64,000 bases of DNA from Bradyrhizobium algeriense (GTDB lineage Bacteria > Pseudomonadota > Alphaproteobacteria > Rhizobiales > Xanthobacteraceae): the NCBI RefSeq assembly GCF_003062295.1, contig NZ_PYCN01000022.1, positions 62,001 through 126,000 of the forward strand, read 5' to 3'. The position numbers and the translations under genes were made by a program. Below the pieces are notes generated by a model. The model had not been told where the DNA came from, did no database searches, and saw only the letters and a program-made list of their open reading frames with translations. Shown one piece after another: positions 42,031 through 50,434 of this stretch. Position 1 is the stretch's first letter. Each line of letters begins with the position of its first letter.

Positions 42031-43425
42031 ATGGAGAAGACCATGTTATCCCGACGAAGTTTTCTTGGCACGGCAACGGCGCTTGCAAGCGCAACGGCGA
42101 TCAGCGGCCGCGTGCAGGCCGCAAATATCCCGGAAGCGCCGATCATGGAGAAGGCGACCATGCAGCCGCCGCTCTATCCCTCGAGCGGGCCGGACTATCG
42201 GCCGGTCGTGACGCTCAATGGCTGGACGCTGCCCTGGCGCATGAACGGTGACTGGAAGGAATTCCATCTCGTCGCCGAGCCGGTCGAACGCGAATTCGCT
42301 GAAGGCATGAAGGTCCATCTGTGGGGCTACAACGGCCAGTCGCCGGGTCCCACCATTGAGGCGGTCGAGGGTGACAAGCTCCGCATCTTCGTCACTAACA
42401 AGTTGCCCGAGTATACCACCGTGCATTGGCACGGGGTGCTCTTGCCGAGCGGCATGGACGGCGTCGGTGGACTGACCCAGCCGCATATTCAGCCGGGCAA
42501 GACGTTCGTCTATGAATTCGAGATGAAGCATAGCGGCACCTTCATGTACCACCCGCACTCGGATGAAATGGTCCAGATGGCGATGGGCATGATGGGAATG
42601 ATCGTCGTGCACCCGCGCGATCCCAAGTTTCGCCCGGTCGATCGCGACTTCGTCTTTATCATGAGCTCGTACCTGATTGATCCCGGCACCTATCTGCCGA
42701 AGGTGAACGAGATGACCGATTTCAACATGTGGACCTGGAACAGCCGCGTGTTTCCCGGCATCGATCCGCTGCCGGTTCGGCTTGGCGATCGCGTGCGTGT
42801 ACGTATCGGCAATCTCACCATGACCAATCACCCGATCCATCTGCACGGGCATAATTTCGCCGTGAGCTGCACCGATGGCGGATGGGTTCCCGAAACCGCG
42901 CAATGGCCGGAAACCACGATCGATGTTCCCGTCGGCGCGATACGTGCCTTCGATGTTCTCGCGGACAATCCGGGCGACTGGGCGTTCCACTGCCACAAGT
43001 CGCATCACACCATGAACGCGATGGGACACGATGTCAGAAACCTGATCGGCGTATCGAGAAAGGATTTGGCCAAAGCGGTCGGCAAGCTGGCGCCCGACAC
43101 CATGGTCATGGGCGAGCGCGGCATGGCGATGGGCGACATGGAAATGCCGGGCCCCGACAACACGCTGCCGATGATGACCGGGACCGGCCAGTTCGGCCCG
43201 ATCGAAATGGGCGGCATGTTTACGGTCATGAAGATCCGCGAAGGGCTTGCGCGTGACGATTACAAGGATCCGGGTCCGTACAAGTTTCCGAAGGGCACGG
43301 TCGCCTGGGAGGTCGATGCACCTAACACGGAAGCACCACGGGAGAACAAGCCGAAGGAGTCAGCCAAGCCGACCGAGATGAAGGCGGTGAAGGGGACGAA
43401 AGGCATGAAGGGCATGTCACACTAA
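42031..43425 (+). CDS. Multicopper oxidase, probable cuprous oxidase
   Basis: The 464-residue protein is exported by the Tat system (SRRSFLG near residues 7-13). Copper ligands are visible: HWHG (132-135), HPH (174-176), HPIHLHGH (267-274) and HCHKSHHTMNAM (320-331), where Cys321, His326 and Met331 fit the type-1 site. The C-terminus is Met-rich (GMAMGDMEMPG, KGMKGMSH), suitable for Cu+ capture. It probably oxidises toxic Cu+ to Cu2+ in the periplasm. ATG 42031 touches the upstream stop; ATG 42043 is an alternative. Confidence 0.9.
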   Translation: MEKTMLSRRSFLGTATALASATAISGRVQAANIPEAPIMEKATMQPPLYPSSGPDYRPVVTLNGWTLPWRMNGDWKEFHLVAEPVEREFAEGMKVHLWGYNGQSPGPTIEAVEGDKLRIFVTNKLPEYTTVHWHGVLLPSGMDGVGGLTQPHIQPGKTFVYEFEMKHSGTFMYHPHSDEMVQMAMGMMGMIVVHPRDPKFRPVDRDFVFIMSSYLIDPGTYLPKVNEMTDFNMWTWNSRVFPGIDPLPVRLGDRVRVRIGNLTMTNHPIHLHGHNFAVSCTDGGWVPETAQWPETTIDVPVGAIRAFDVLADNPGDWAFHCHKSHHTMNAMGHDVRNLIGVSRKDLAKAVGKLAPDTMVMGERGMAMGDMEMPGPDNTLPMMTGTGQFGPIEMGGMFTVMKIREGLARDDYKDPGPYKFPKGTVAWEVDAPNTEAPRENKPKESAKPTEMKAVKGTKGMKGMSH

Positions 43426-43464
43426 CGAAACCATCAATCCAAACCCAACAGCAAGGAACCGACT

Positions 43465-43956
43465 ATGAAGACTCTCAATCGAACCGGCATCGCGCTCGTC
43501 GCAGCATTGCTTCTCTCCGCCTCGGCCTGGGCCGGAGCGGGCCCTTCAGGACACAGTCACAGCCATGACGAGGCGTTTTCCGCCGGCGTGCCGGGCGATC
43601 CAAAGAAGCCGGCCAGGATCGTGCAGGTAACGATGAGCGAGACGGACGGCAAGATGATCTTTATGCCGGAGAAAATCCACGTGAAGAAGGGCGAACAGGT
43701 GAAGTTCATGCTCCGCAACAATGGCGAACTGGAGCACGAGTTCATCCTCGCGACAACGGCGGAGAACCTCAAGCACGGCGAGGCGATGAAGAAGAATCCC
43801 GACATGGAGCATGACGATCCGAACGGCAAGCGGCTTGCCCCGAAGAAGACGGATGAGATGGTCTGGAAATTCACCAAGGCCGGCGAGTTCGAATATTCGT
43901 GCCTGATCCCCGGACATCGCGAAGCCGGGATGGTCGGCACGGTTACGGTCAAGTGA
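43465..43956 (+). CDS. Cupredoxin (plastocyanin-like blue copper protein)
   Basis: The 163-residue periplasmic protein has a signal peptide ending near ASAWAG, then a His stretch HSHSHDE. Type-1 copper ligands are His91 (ELEHEF), Cys146 and His151 (YSCLIPGHREAGM) and Met156. The fold is that of CopI-like cupredoxins that help tolerate copper. It lies 39 bases downstream of the multicopper oxidase gene and may be its electron or copper partner. Confidence 0.87.
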   Translation: MKTLNRTGIALVAALLLSASAWAGAGPSGHSHSHDEAFSAGVPGDPKKPARIVQVTMSETDGKMIFMPEKIHVKKGEQVKFMLRNNGELEHEFILATTAENLKHGEAMKKNPDMEHDDPNGKRLAPKKTDEMVWKFTKAGEFEYSCLIPGHREAGMVGTVTVK

Positions 43957-43992
43957 CGTGAGTCAGGATCAATCGAAGGAAGGGAGTTAAAC

Positions 43993-44295
43993 ATGAATGC
44001 TAGTAAAGTCGCAGCCGCAGCTCTCGCGCTGTCGCTCGCTTTGTCAAGCGCCAGCGCATTCGCGCAAGCGGCGATGGCCAGCGGCGAGGTCAGGAAGATC
44101 GACGAAGCTGCGGGAAAAATCACGCTGAAACACGGTCCCATCAAGAGTCTCGATATGGAGGACGAAATGACGATGGTGTTTCGGGTGCAGGATCCTGCGA
44201 TGCTCAAGCAGGTGAAAGTCGGCGACAAGGTGAACTTCGACGCGGAAAGAGCCCCGGCAGGCATCACCATCACCAAGATTCAGAAGGGCAAGTAA
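43993..44295 (+). CDS. CusF-like periplasmic copper-binding protein
   Basis: The 100-residue protein has a signal peptide ending at AFAQA and a small beta-barrel with the CusF motif: His47 in KHGPIKSL, Met59 and Met61 in DEMTMVF. The Trp that caps copper in E. coli CusF corresponds to Met55 here. It probably carries Cu+ or Ag+ to the efflux complex. It is the last gene of the plus-strand copper operon, 36 bases after the cupredoxin. Confidence 0.85.
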   Translation: MNASKVAAAALALSLALSSASAFAQAAMASGEVRKIDEAAGKITLKHGPIKSLDMEDEMTMVFRVQDPAMLKQVKVGDKVNFDAERAPAGITITKIQKGK

Positions 44296-44359
44296 GCGAA
44301 ACGATCGGCGCCGCTTCCCGGCTGGCGGGCAGGCGGCGTCGACCGTGAAACGGATATCA

Positions 44360-44503
44360 ATGCGCGGAGAACTGCTGCCAAATGAGAGCGTGAGGGAGCC
44401 GAAGGTCGCGCTCATTGCCTGCATGCGAAAGCTGATCGTCATCCTCAAGACCATGATCGCGCGACGGCAGAAATGGGATTCTAGCCGTTACGCGCTGAGC
44501 TGA
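44360..44503 (+). mobile_element. 3' remnant of an IS110-family transposase
   Basis: The last 47 codons of a frame ending at 44503 contain EPKVALIACMRKLIVILKTM, then RRQKWDSSRYALS. This matches the C-terminal end of IS110/IS1111 transposases (PKVALxACMRKLLxILNAM). The catalytic DEDD and Ser-containing parts are absent, so it is a dead fragment. It marks the right edge of the copper island and suggests that the island arrived by transposition or recombination at an IS. Confidence 0.75.
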
Positions 44504-44519
44504 GCGAGCGCACCTCTCC

Positions 44520-44542
44520 GCGCTCGGTCCTCGACCGAGCGC
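44520..44542. terminator. Perfect 10-bp hairpin next to the IS remnant
   Basis: GCGCTCGGTC and GACCGAGCGC enclose CTC. There is no T run. It may be an end structure of the former IS or a transcription stop for the copper operon. Nothing else is supported between here and 44764. Confidence 0.4.
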
Positions 44543-44764
44543 TTGCAAAGCCAACAGACCGGTGAACGGGCGGGGTCAAGGCCGTAGCCGCCGTAGGCGG
44601 GGGCGCGCCAGCGCCAGCCTTGAGGCCGACCGATCACCGGGCTACTTCGGCTCAGTTGCTCTTCTTTGATGGGCGAGCAAGACGCAAACCTCGGGCGCAA
44701 TCCGCGCTACGAGATCGCGAACGCATGCCCTCTCAGTATGTCTTGAATGCTTCATATGACGACC

Positions 44765-45163
44765 TTACACTGGCAGATAACCCCTGATCGCCGGCAGGAA
44801 GAAAATCGCGATGTTGATCGCGAAGCCGAGGCTCCAGAGGATCGAGCGCAGCGTCGGGCGATTGCCGAGATAGGTGAAGACATAGGCGACCCGCACGATC
44901 AGGAAGAGCACCGCGAGCTCGTCGATCAGGTGCTGCGGCCCGAGACGGAATTCCGCCAGCAGGACGGCAACCGCAAAGAACGGAAACGCCTCGATGCCGT
45001 TCTGATGGGCGCCGAGCGCGCGGGCGCGGATCGCGTCCTCGTAGAAGGCGGGATCGCGCGGTCTGGCATTGTCGAAATGGCGATGCCCGGCCCATTTGAC
45101 CGAGGCGATCGTCAGCAAATAGAGCATCAGCGTTCCGAAAACGCACCATTCGGCGACCGTCAT
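44765..45163 (-). CDS. MAPEG family membrane protein
   Basis: The 132-residue protein has four hydrophobic helices and the MAPEG pattern, including RALGAHQNGIEAFPFFAVAV and RVAYVFTYLGNRPTLRSILW. Family members are glutathione-dependent or fatty-acid modifying membrane enzymes; many bacterial ones are uncharacterised. ATG at 45163 follows GGGAGGAACC, an excellent ribosome site. It is divergent from ferrochelatase. Confidence 0.87.
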   Translation of the reverse strand: MTVAEWCVFGTLMLYLLTIASVKWAGHRHFDNARPRDPAFYEDAIRARALGAHQNGIEAFPFFAVAVLLAEFRLGPQHLIDELAVLFLIVRVAYVFTYLGNRPTLRSILWSLGFAINIAIFFLPAIRGYLPV

Positions 45164-45253
45164 GGTTCCTCCCGCCCGCAGGATATGGGCAAAGCGTATC
45201 GAACCGGCCATTATCTTGACAAGGATAGTGCAACGCGCGAAGCCATCGAAATC

Positions 45254-46291
45254 ATGACCGCGGTCGCCCCCATCGGACATCCCAGGCCGGCATCGGCAGC
45301 CCAGCCGCAACGCGTCGGCGTGCTGCTGGTCAATCTCGGCACGCCTGACACCGCCGACGCCCGGGGTGTGCGGGTTTATCTCAAGGAGTTTCTGTCCGAT
45401 CCGCGCGTGATCGAGGATCAGGGCCTGCGCTGGAAGCTGATCCTCAACGGCATCATCCTGCGCCTGCGTCCCGGTCGCAAGGCGCGCGACTACCGGAAGA
45501 TCTGGAATACCGAAAGAGACGAATCCCCGCTCAAGACGATTACGCGCGCCCAGGCCGAAAAGCTTGCAGACGCCATCGCCGATCACGACCACGTCGTGGT
45601 CGATTGGGCGATGCGCTACGGCAACCCGTCGATCCGCTCGCGCATCGATGCGCTGACCGCGCAGGGCTGCGACCGGTTGCTGGTCGTGCCGCTCTATCCC
45701 CAATATTCCGCCGCGACCTCGGCGACCGTCTGCGACGAAGTGTTTCGCGCGTTCGCCGACATGCGCGCGCAGCCGACGCTGCGGGTGAGCCCGCCTTATT
45801 ACGACGATCCCGATTACATCGACGCGGTCGCCGTTTCCATGTCAGCGCATCTGGCGACCTTGCCGTTTCAGCCCGAACTGATCGTGGCGTCGTTTCACGG
45901 CATGCCGCAGAAATATGTCGACAAGGGCGATCCCTATTACGCCCAGTGCGTTGCAACGACGGAAAGCTTGCGCAAGCGCCTGGGGCTTGATGCCGCAAAA
46001 CTGATCCTTACGTTTCAGTCGCGCTTCGGCTTCGACGCGTGGCTGCAGCCCTATACGGACAGGACCATCGAAAAGCTGGCGAAAGATGGGGTCAAGCGCA
46101 TTGCCGTCGTGACCCCCGGCTTCTCCGCCGATTGCCTGGAGACGCTGGAGGAGATCGCGCAGGAAAACGCCGAAATCTTCAAGCACAATGGCGGCGAGCA
46201 ATTTTTTGCCATCCCCTGCCTCAACGACAGCGATCCCGGCATGGACGTCATCCGCCAGCTCGTTTTGCGTGAGCTTCAAGGCTGGATATAG
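45254..46291 (+). CDS. hemH: Ferrochelatase
   Basis: Inserts Fe2+ into protoporphyrin IX, the last step of haem synthesis, at the inner membrane. The 345-residue protein has the N-terminal block GVLLVNLGTPDTADARGVRV, YLKEFLSDPRVIE, the catalytic His in ASFHGMPQKYVDKGDPY and the conserved TFQSRFGFDAWLQPYT and VVTPGFSADCLETLEEI. The start at 45254 gives the length and N-terminus usual in Bradyrhizobium; longer in-frame starts exist. I saw no clear iron control element upstream. Confidence 0.93.
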   Translation: MTAVAPIGHPRPASAAQPQRVGVLLVNLGTPDTADARGVRVYLKEFLSDPRVIEDQGLRWKLILNGIILRLRPGRKARDYRKIWNTERDESPLKTITRAQAEKLADAIADHDHVVVDWAMRYGNPSIRSRIDALTAQGCDRLLVVPLYPQYSAATSATVCDEVFRAFADMRAQPTLRVSPPYYDDPDYIDAVAVSMSAHLATLPFQPELIVASFHGMPQKYVDKGDPYYAQCVATTESLRKRLGLDAAKLILTFQSRFGFDAWLQPYTDRTIEKLAKDGVKRIAVVTPGFSADCLETLEEIAQENAEIFKHNGGEQFFAIPCLNDSDPGMDVIRQLVLRELQGWI

Positions 46292-46479
46292 CCCTTCGAA
46301 AATTGAAAATTTGCCGATAGCTTGCCGCCGTTCGGACGCAAGAACATCTGGTGGCCGTCAAACCGTTCCCTAGCTATATAGTCCACAACTTGAGAGCGTC
46401 GGCTGAACCGGCGCCGCGGCTTTGCTGACAAATGGATAGCGCGTCCGGCAGCGCTTCCTGCCGGCTTTGGAGGGATTTT

Positions 46480-47481
46480 ATGAGCGGTTTTGACATCTTC
46501 GCGATCGCGTTTGTTCTGCTCGTCATTGTTACGCTGTTCGCGGGCGTCAAGACGGTGCCGCAGGGCTATGACTGGACCATCGAGCGGTTCGGCAAATACA
46601 CCCGCACGTTGGCGCCGGGGCTCAACCTCATCATTCCCTATTTCGACCGCGTCGGCCGCAAGATGAACATGATGGAGCAGGTGATCAGCATTCCCGAGCA
46701 GGAGGTGATCACCAAGGACAACGCCACCGTGACGGTGGACGGCGTCGCCTTCTATCAGGTGTTCGATGCCGCCAAGGCGAGTTACGAAGTATCCAATCTC
46801 GATCAAGCGATCATCGTGCTGACCATGACCAATATCCGCTCCGTGATGGGATCGATGGACCTCGACCAGGTGCTGTCGCATCGCGACGAGATCAACGAGC
46901 GCCTGTTGCGCGTGGTCGATGCCGCGGTGTCGCCGTGGGGGCTGAAGGTCAACCGCATCGAGATCAAGGACATCGTGCCGCCGGCCGATCTGGTCGAGGC
47001 GATGGGCCGGCAGATGAAGGCCGAGCGCGTCAAGCGTGCCGACATCCTGCAGGCCGAGGGCCAGCGGCAGTCCGAAATTCTTCGTGCGGAAGGCGCCAAG
47101 CAGGGTCAGATTTTGCAGGCTGAAGGCCGCAAGGAAGCCGCGTTCCGTGACGCCGAAGCGCGCGAACGCTCGGCCGAAGCCGAGGCCAAGGCGACGCAGA
47201 TGGTCTCCGAGGCCATCGCCAAGGGCGACGTCGCCGCGCTGAACTATTTTATCGCCGACAAATACATTAAGGCGTTCGGGCAGCTTGCGGATTCGCCGAA
47301 CCAGAAGATCGTCATGCTGCCGATCGAAGCGATGAGCATTTTGGGATCGCTTGCCGGCATTGGCGAGATCGCCAAGGCGACCTTCGGCGAGAGCGCGGCC
47401 TCTGCGGCGGCCGCTGCGCGGCGGACGTCCTCGGTGCCGAACGCCGGTCCGACGCCGCCGCCGGTCGCGCCGCAGCGGTAG
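46480..47481 (+). CDS. SPFH/Band-7 domain membrane protein (QmcA-like)
   Basis: The 333-residue protein has one N-terminal helix (IFAIAFVLLVIVTLFAGVKT), then the SPFH domain starting VPQGYDWTIERFGKYTRTLA. A long Ala/Glu coiled coil (about residues 175-245, with LQAEGQRQSEILRAEGAKQG) and a Pro-rich tail follow. Such stomatin-like proteins form membrane microdomain scaffolds and can control FtsH. GGAGGGA precedes ATG 46480. An NfeD partner gene follows after 44 bases. Confidence 0.9.
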   Translation: MSGFDIFAIAFVLLVIVTLFAGVKTVPQGYDWTIERFGKYTRTLAPGLNLIIPYFDRVGRKMNMMEQVISIPEQEVITKDNATVTVDGVAFYQVFDAAKASYEVSNLDQAIIVLTMTNIRSVMGSMDLDQVLSHRDEINERLLRVVDAAVSPWGLKVNRIEIKDIVPPADLVEAMGRQMKAERVKRADILQAEGQRQSEILRAEGAKQGQILQAEGRKEAAFRDAEARERSAEAEAKATQMVSEAIAKGDVAALNYFIADKYIKAFGQLADSPNQKIVMLPIEAMSILGSLAGIGEIAKATFGESAASAAAAARRTSSVPNAGPTPPPVAPQR

Positions 47482-47525
47482 GGGCGGGTCCGGAAGGTCA
47501 TACTGTTTGATAAGAGGTTCGTGTC

Positions 47526-47972
47526 ATGGCCGAAATTTTCTCTACGTTAGGTACCTGGAATTGGCTGATCTTCGGCTTTGGCCTGATGGCGCTGGAGCTG
47601 CTCGCGCCGGGCATTTTTCTGTTCTGGCTCGGGCTTGCGGCGCTGTTGGTCGGATTGCTCTCGTTTGTGATCAACCCGTCCTGGCAGACGCAAATCCTGT
47701 TGTTCGCCATCTTCACAGTCGCCGCCGTGCCGGCGTGGCGACACTTCGCGCGCAGCGCTGGAAGCCGCAGCCAGAGCAACCCGTTTCTCAACCGGCGGAC
47801 CGAAGCGCTGATCGGCCGGGAATTCACGCTGGAAAAGCCGATCGTCGACGGCACGGGCACGGTGCGGATCGACGATACGATCTGGCGTGTCGCCGGCCCC
47901 GACGCGCCGGCCGGCAGCCGCGTCAAGGTGGTGCAGGCAGATGGCGCGAGCCTGACGGTGGCGGCGGCTTAG
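47526..47972 (+). CDS. NfeD family protein (stomatin partner)
   Basis: The 148-residue protein has three or four N-terminal helices (LIFGFGLMALELLAPGIFLF onward) and a C-terminal OB-like beta domain (about residues 90-148: IGREFTLEKPIVDGTGTVRI). This is the short NfeD form without a protease domain, usual next to SPFH genes. It probably acts with the protein encoded just upstream. Confidence 0.88.
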   Translation: MAEIFSTLGTWNWLIFGFGLMALELLAPGIFLFWLGLAALLVGLLSFVINPSWQTQILLFAIFTVAAVPAWRHFARSAGSRSQSNPFLNRRTEALIGREFTLEKPIVDGTGTVRIDDTIWRVAGPDAPAGSRVKVVQADGASLTVAAA

Positions 47973-47980
47973 TAGACTCC

Positions 47981-48157
47981 CTCGCCCCGTCCTTCACGGG
48001 GTCGAGACGAGCGAAGCTCGCTCTTAGAGGGTAGGGGTGAGGTGCTCTCTCCGCGAGTGAGCTCTATCGATAGACCTGTACCCCTCACCCGCCGCGCGAA
48101 GGGCGCGGCGACCTAAGAGCGAGCTTCGCTCGTCTCGACCCCCGCAAGCGGGGCGAG
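47981..48157. repeat. Large nested palindromic intergenic repeat
   Basis: Arms containing GAGACGAGCGAAGCTCGCTC on the left and GAGCGAGCTTCGCTCGTCTC on the right enclose an inner pair (GTAGGGGTGAGG with a partly complementary CCCCTCACC). Outer bases CTCGCCCCG and CGGGGCGAG also pair. It separates the convergent nfeD and HxlR genes, where it could act as a two-way terminator. Confidence 0.85.
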
Positions 48158-48170
48158 GTAGAAAGCCCGC

Positions 48171-48506
48171 TCAATTCCGCTTGCTCCATCGCTCGGCAAA
48201 GCGATGCAGCGGCAGGAAGCTTTCCATCAGCTCCCTGCCCAGCGGTGTCAGGCGATAGCCGTCGCCGGCCAGGAGTTCGACGAGGCCGGCCTCGCGCAGC
48301 TCCGACAGCCGGGCCTGCATCACCGTCGGCGAGGCGTCGTCGCAGGCGGTGCGCAGCGCGCGCGAGGTCAGCGCGCCGTCGCGCAGCTCCCAGACGATCC
48401 GCAAGGTCCAGCGGCGGCCGAGCAGATCGAGCAGCGCCATGACCGGCCGGCCGGTTCTAGAGCCGCGAACGGCAGTTTTCCTTGGGATGGCGGCCGGTTT
48501 CGGCAT
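48171..48506 (-). CDS. HxlR family winged-helix transcriptional regulator
   Basis: The 111-residue protein has the HxlR pattern ALLDLLGRRWTLRIVWELRD, then LREAGLVELLAGDGYRLTPLGREL. HxlR regulators respond to aldehydes, quinones or redox signals. It is divergent from an AhpD-like gene, and the 72-base gap between them holds two copies of a dyad (48527-48565), which is probably its operator. The Cys in TACDDASP could be redox sensitive. Confidence 0.87.
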   Translation of the reverse strand: MPKPAAIPRKTAVRGSRTGRPVMALLDLLGRRWTLRIVWELRDGALTSRALRTACDDASPTVMQARLSELREAGLVELLAGDGYRLTPLGRELMESFLPLHRFAERWSKRN

Positions 48507-48526
48507 CGAAAGCCCTCTTGCGTGGC

Positions 48527-48565
48527 GCTACAGATAATGTAGCATATCGCTACGTTATTTGTAGC
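48527..48565. promoter_or_regulatory. Double operator between HxlR regulator and AhpD-like gene
   Basis: GCTACAGATAATGTAGC (48527-48543) and GCTACGTTATTTGTAGC (48549-48565) are each GCTAC-N7-GTAGC palindromes and are also inverted copies of each other across a 5-base spacer. Two HxlR dimers could bind side by side and control both genes. Confidence 0.75.
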
Positions 48566-48578
48566 ACAGGAGTTGGCC

Positions 48579-49130
48579 ATGTCCCAGACCGCGCCGCGCA
48601 TCGCGCCGCTTGAGCCGCCTTATGCACCTGACATTGCCGAGCAGTTCGACCGCATCATGCGTGGCGCGCCGCCGCTGGTGCTGTTTCGCGTCATGGCCGG
48701 CAACGCCCGCGCCTGGGAGAAATTCCGCGCCGGCAGTCTGCTGGATCGCGGGCCGCTGTCGTTGCGGGAGCGCGAGATCGTCATCGATCGCACCTGCGGG
48801 CGAACCGGATGCGAGTACGAATGGGGCGTGCACATCGCGGCGTTTGCGGCTGCTGCAAAACTGACCGATGAACAGGTCCGCGCCACCGTGCGCGGCGCGG
48901 CTACCGAGGCCTGTTGGTCGGAGGCCGAGCAGGCGCTGATCGCCGTCGTCGATGCGCTGCACGACCGCGCAACGCTGAGCGATGCCGAATTCGCGGCGCT
49001 GTCGGCGTATTACGACGAGGCGCAGATATTCGAGATCATCCTGCTGTGCGGATTCTATCACACCGTATCGTATCTCGCGAACGGACTGGCGCTGCCGCTG
49101 GAGGCGAAGGCGGCAAGGTTTCCGAAGTGA
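48579..49130 (+). CDS. Carboxymuconolactone decarboxylase/AhpD-like family protein
   Basis: The 183-residue protein has the family core LSLREREIVIDRTCGRTGCE followed by YEWGVHIAAFAAAAKLTDEQ. The usual CxxC of AhpD is represented here by CGRTGC. Family members act as alkylhydroperoxide reductase-like or decarboxylase enzymes. ATG 48579 follows AGGAG by six bases; a TTG six bases upstream is less likely. It is controlled from the shared divergent region with the HxlR gene, so the substrate may be the HxlR signal. Confidence 0.85.
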   Translation: MSQTAPRIAPLEPPYAPDIAEQFDRIMRGAPPLVLFRVMAGNARAWEKFRAGSLLDRGPLSLREREIVIDRTCGRTGCEYEWGVHIAAFAAAAKLTDEQVRATVRGAATEACWSEAEQALIAVVDALHDRATLSDAEFAALSAYYDEAQIFEIILLCGFYHTVSYLANGLALPLEAKAARFPK

Positions 49131-49134
49131 GAAT

Positions 49135-49217
49135 CGTAGGGTGGGTTAGCGAAGCGTAACCCACCATTCTGCGGCTCGGAAATCGGTGGGTTACGCCTTC
49201 GGCTAACCCACCCTACG
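49135..49217. repeat. GTAGGGTGGGTTAGCGAAGC-type hairpin repeat
   Basis: The left arm 49135-49165 and right arm 49185-49217 are reverse complements except for two small insertions in the right arm. It lies between convergent genes and resembles the 8250-8328 element in layout. Confidence 0.85.
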
Positions 49218-49229
49218 AGACCGTCCAAT

Positions 49230-50243
49230 CTACGCCACGCCCGCGCGCAAAAAATCGTGCAGATGCACGATGCCGACCGGCTTGCCGGCGTCGGTGACGA
49301 TCAGCGTCGTGATCTTCGAGGAGTTGAGGATCTCCAGCGCCTCGCCGGCCAGGACATCGCCGTCGATCGTCTTCGGATTTTTCGTCATCACTTCATCGAC
49401 GGTGGCCGCCATCAGATCGGGCCCCATGTGGCGGCGCAAATCGCCGTCGGTGACGATGCCGACAATATGCCCGCGTGCGTCGACGATGCCGACGCAGCCA
49501 AAGCCCTTTGAGGTCATCTCGACCAGCGCGTCGGACATTTTGGTGCCCAGCGGCTTCAGCGGCACGGCGTCGCCCGCGTGCATGAGATCGCGGGTATATT
49601 TCAGCATTGCACCCAGCTTGCCGCCCGGATGCAGCACGCTGAAATCGACCGACGTAAAGCCGCGGCCTTCCAGCAGCGCGATCGCCAGCGTATCGCCGAG
49701 CGCCAGCATCATCAGCGAGGAGGTGGTCGGCGCGAGATTGTGCGGGCAGGCCTCGCGCGCCTTCGGCAGCGTCAGCGCGACGTCGGCCGCCTTGCTGAGC
49801 GAGGATTCCCGCTCCGCCGTCATCGCGATCACGGAAATCCGGAACCGCGCGGCGTAGCTGATCAGGTTTTTCATCTCCGGCTGCTCGCCGGACCAGGACA
49901 GCGCCAGGATGACGTCCTCGGCCGTGATCATGCCGAGGTCGCCATGGCTCGCTTCGGCCGCATGAACGAAGAACGCCGGCGTGCCGGTGGAGGCGAAGGT
50001 CGCGGCGATCTTGCGGCCGATATGGCCGGACTTGCCCAGGCCGGTAACGATCAGCCGTCCCTTGGCGTTCCGGATCAGCTCGGCGGCGGCAGTGAAGGGT
50101 GCGCGGAGATCGGACTGCAGCGCCGCCGACAGCGCGGCGATCCCGCCTGCCTCGGCGTCGAGCGTGCGCAGGGCCGATTGGACGGCAGCATCAGCGGGAT
50201 CGGTGCCGGATGATTTTGCCATCAGCGGGTTCGGATTAGCCAT
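49230..50243 (-). CDS. kdsD: Arabinose-5-phosphate isomerase, KpsF/KdsD/GutQ family
   Basis: Interconverts ribulose 5-phosphate and arabinose 5-phosphate, the first step toward Kdo for lipopolysaccharide. The 337-residue protein has a SIS domain (about residues 45-185; GLGKSGHIGRKIAATFASTG, AEASHGDLGM) and two CBS domains (about 215-330; DLMHAGDAVPL, MTKNPKTIDGD). The length is normal. It is divergent from the large beta-barrel gene. Confidence 0.92.
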   Translation of the reverse strand: MANPNPLMAKSSGTDPADAAVQSALRTLDAEAGGIAALSAALQSDLRAPFTAAAELIRNAKGRLIVTGLGKSGHIGRKIAATFASTGTPAFFVHAAEASHGDLGMITAEDVILALSWSGEQPEMKNLISYAARFRISVIAMTAERESSLSKAADVALTLPKAREACPHNLAPTTSSLMMLALGDTLAIALLEGRGFTSVDFSVLHPGGKLGAMLKYTRDLMHAGDAVPLKPLGTKMSDALVEMTSKGFGCVGIVDARGHIVGIVTDGDLRRHMGPDLMAATVDEVMTKNPKTIDGDVLAGEALEILNSSKITTLIVTDAGKPVGIVHLHDFLRAGVA

Positions 50244-50434
50244 ATCTGTTTCCAGGGAAGAGGGGCGTTGGCCCCGGGCCTTTCCTTAGCATGACCCGTC
50301 CCGCGATGCGACGCGCATGGGGGCGCTCTCAACGGCTCATTAACCATAATTGTTTTAACTCCATTAACGACGTGTTCCGCGAGGGCTCGGCGCGCGTCCT
50401 TGAAGTATTTGTTTTTGTTGGGGTATTTTTTATC

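Noticed and set aside
45217..45222. TTGACA as a -35 element of hemH
   Set aside because: No acceptable -10 hexamer is found 16-18 bases further downstream.
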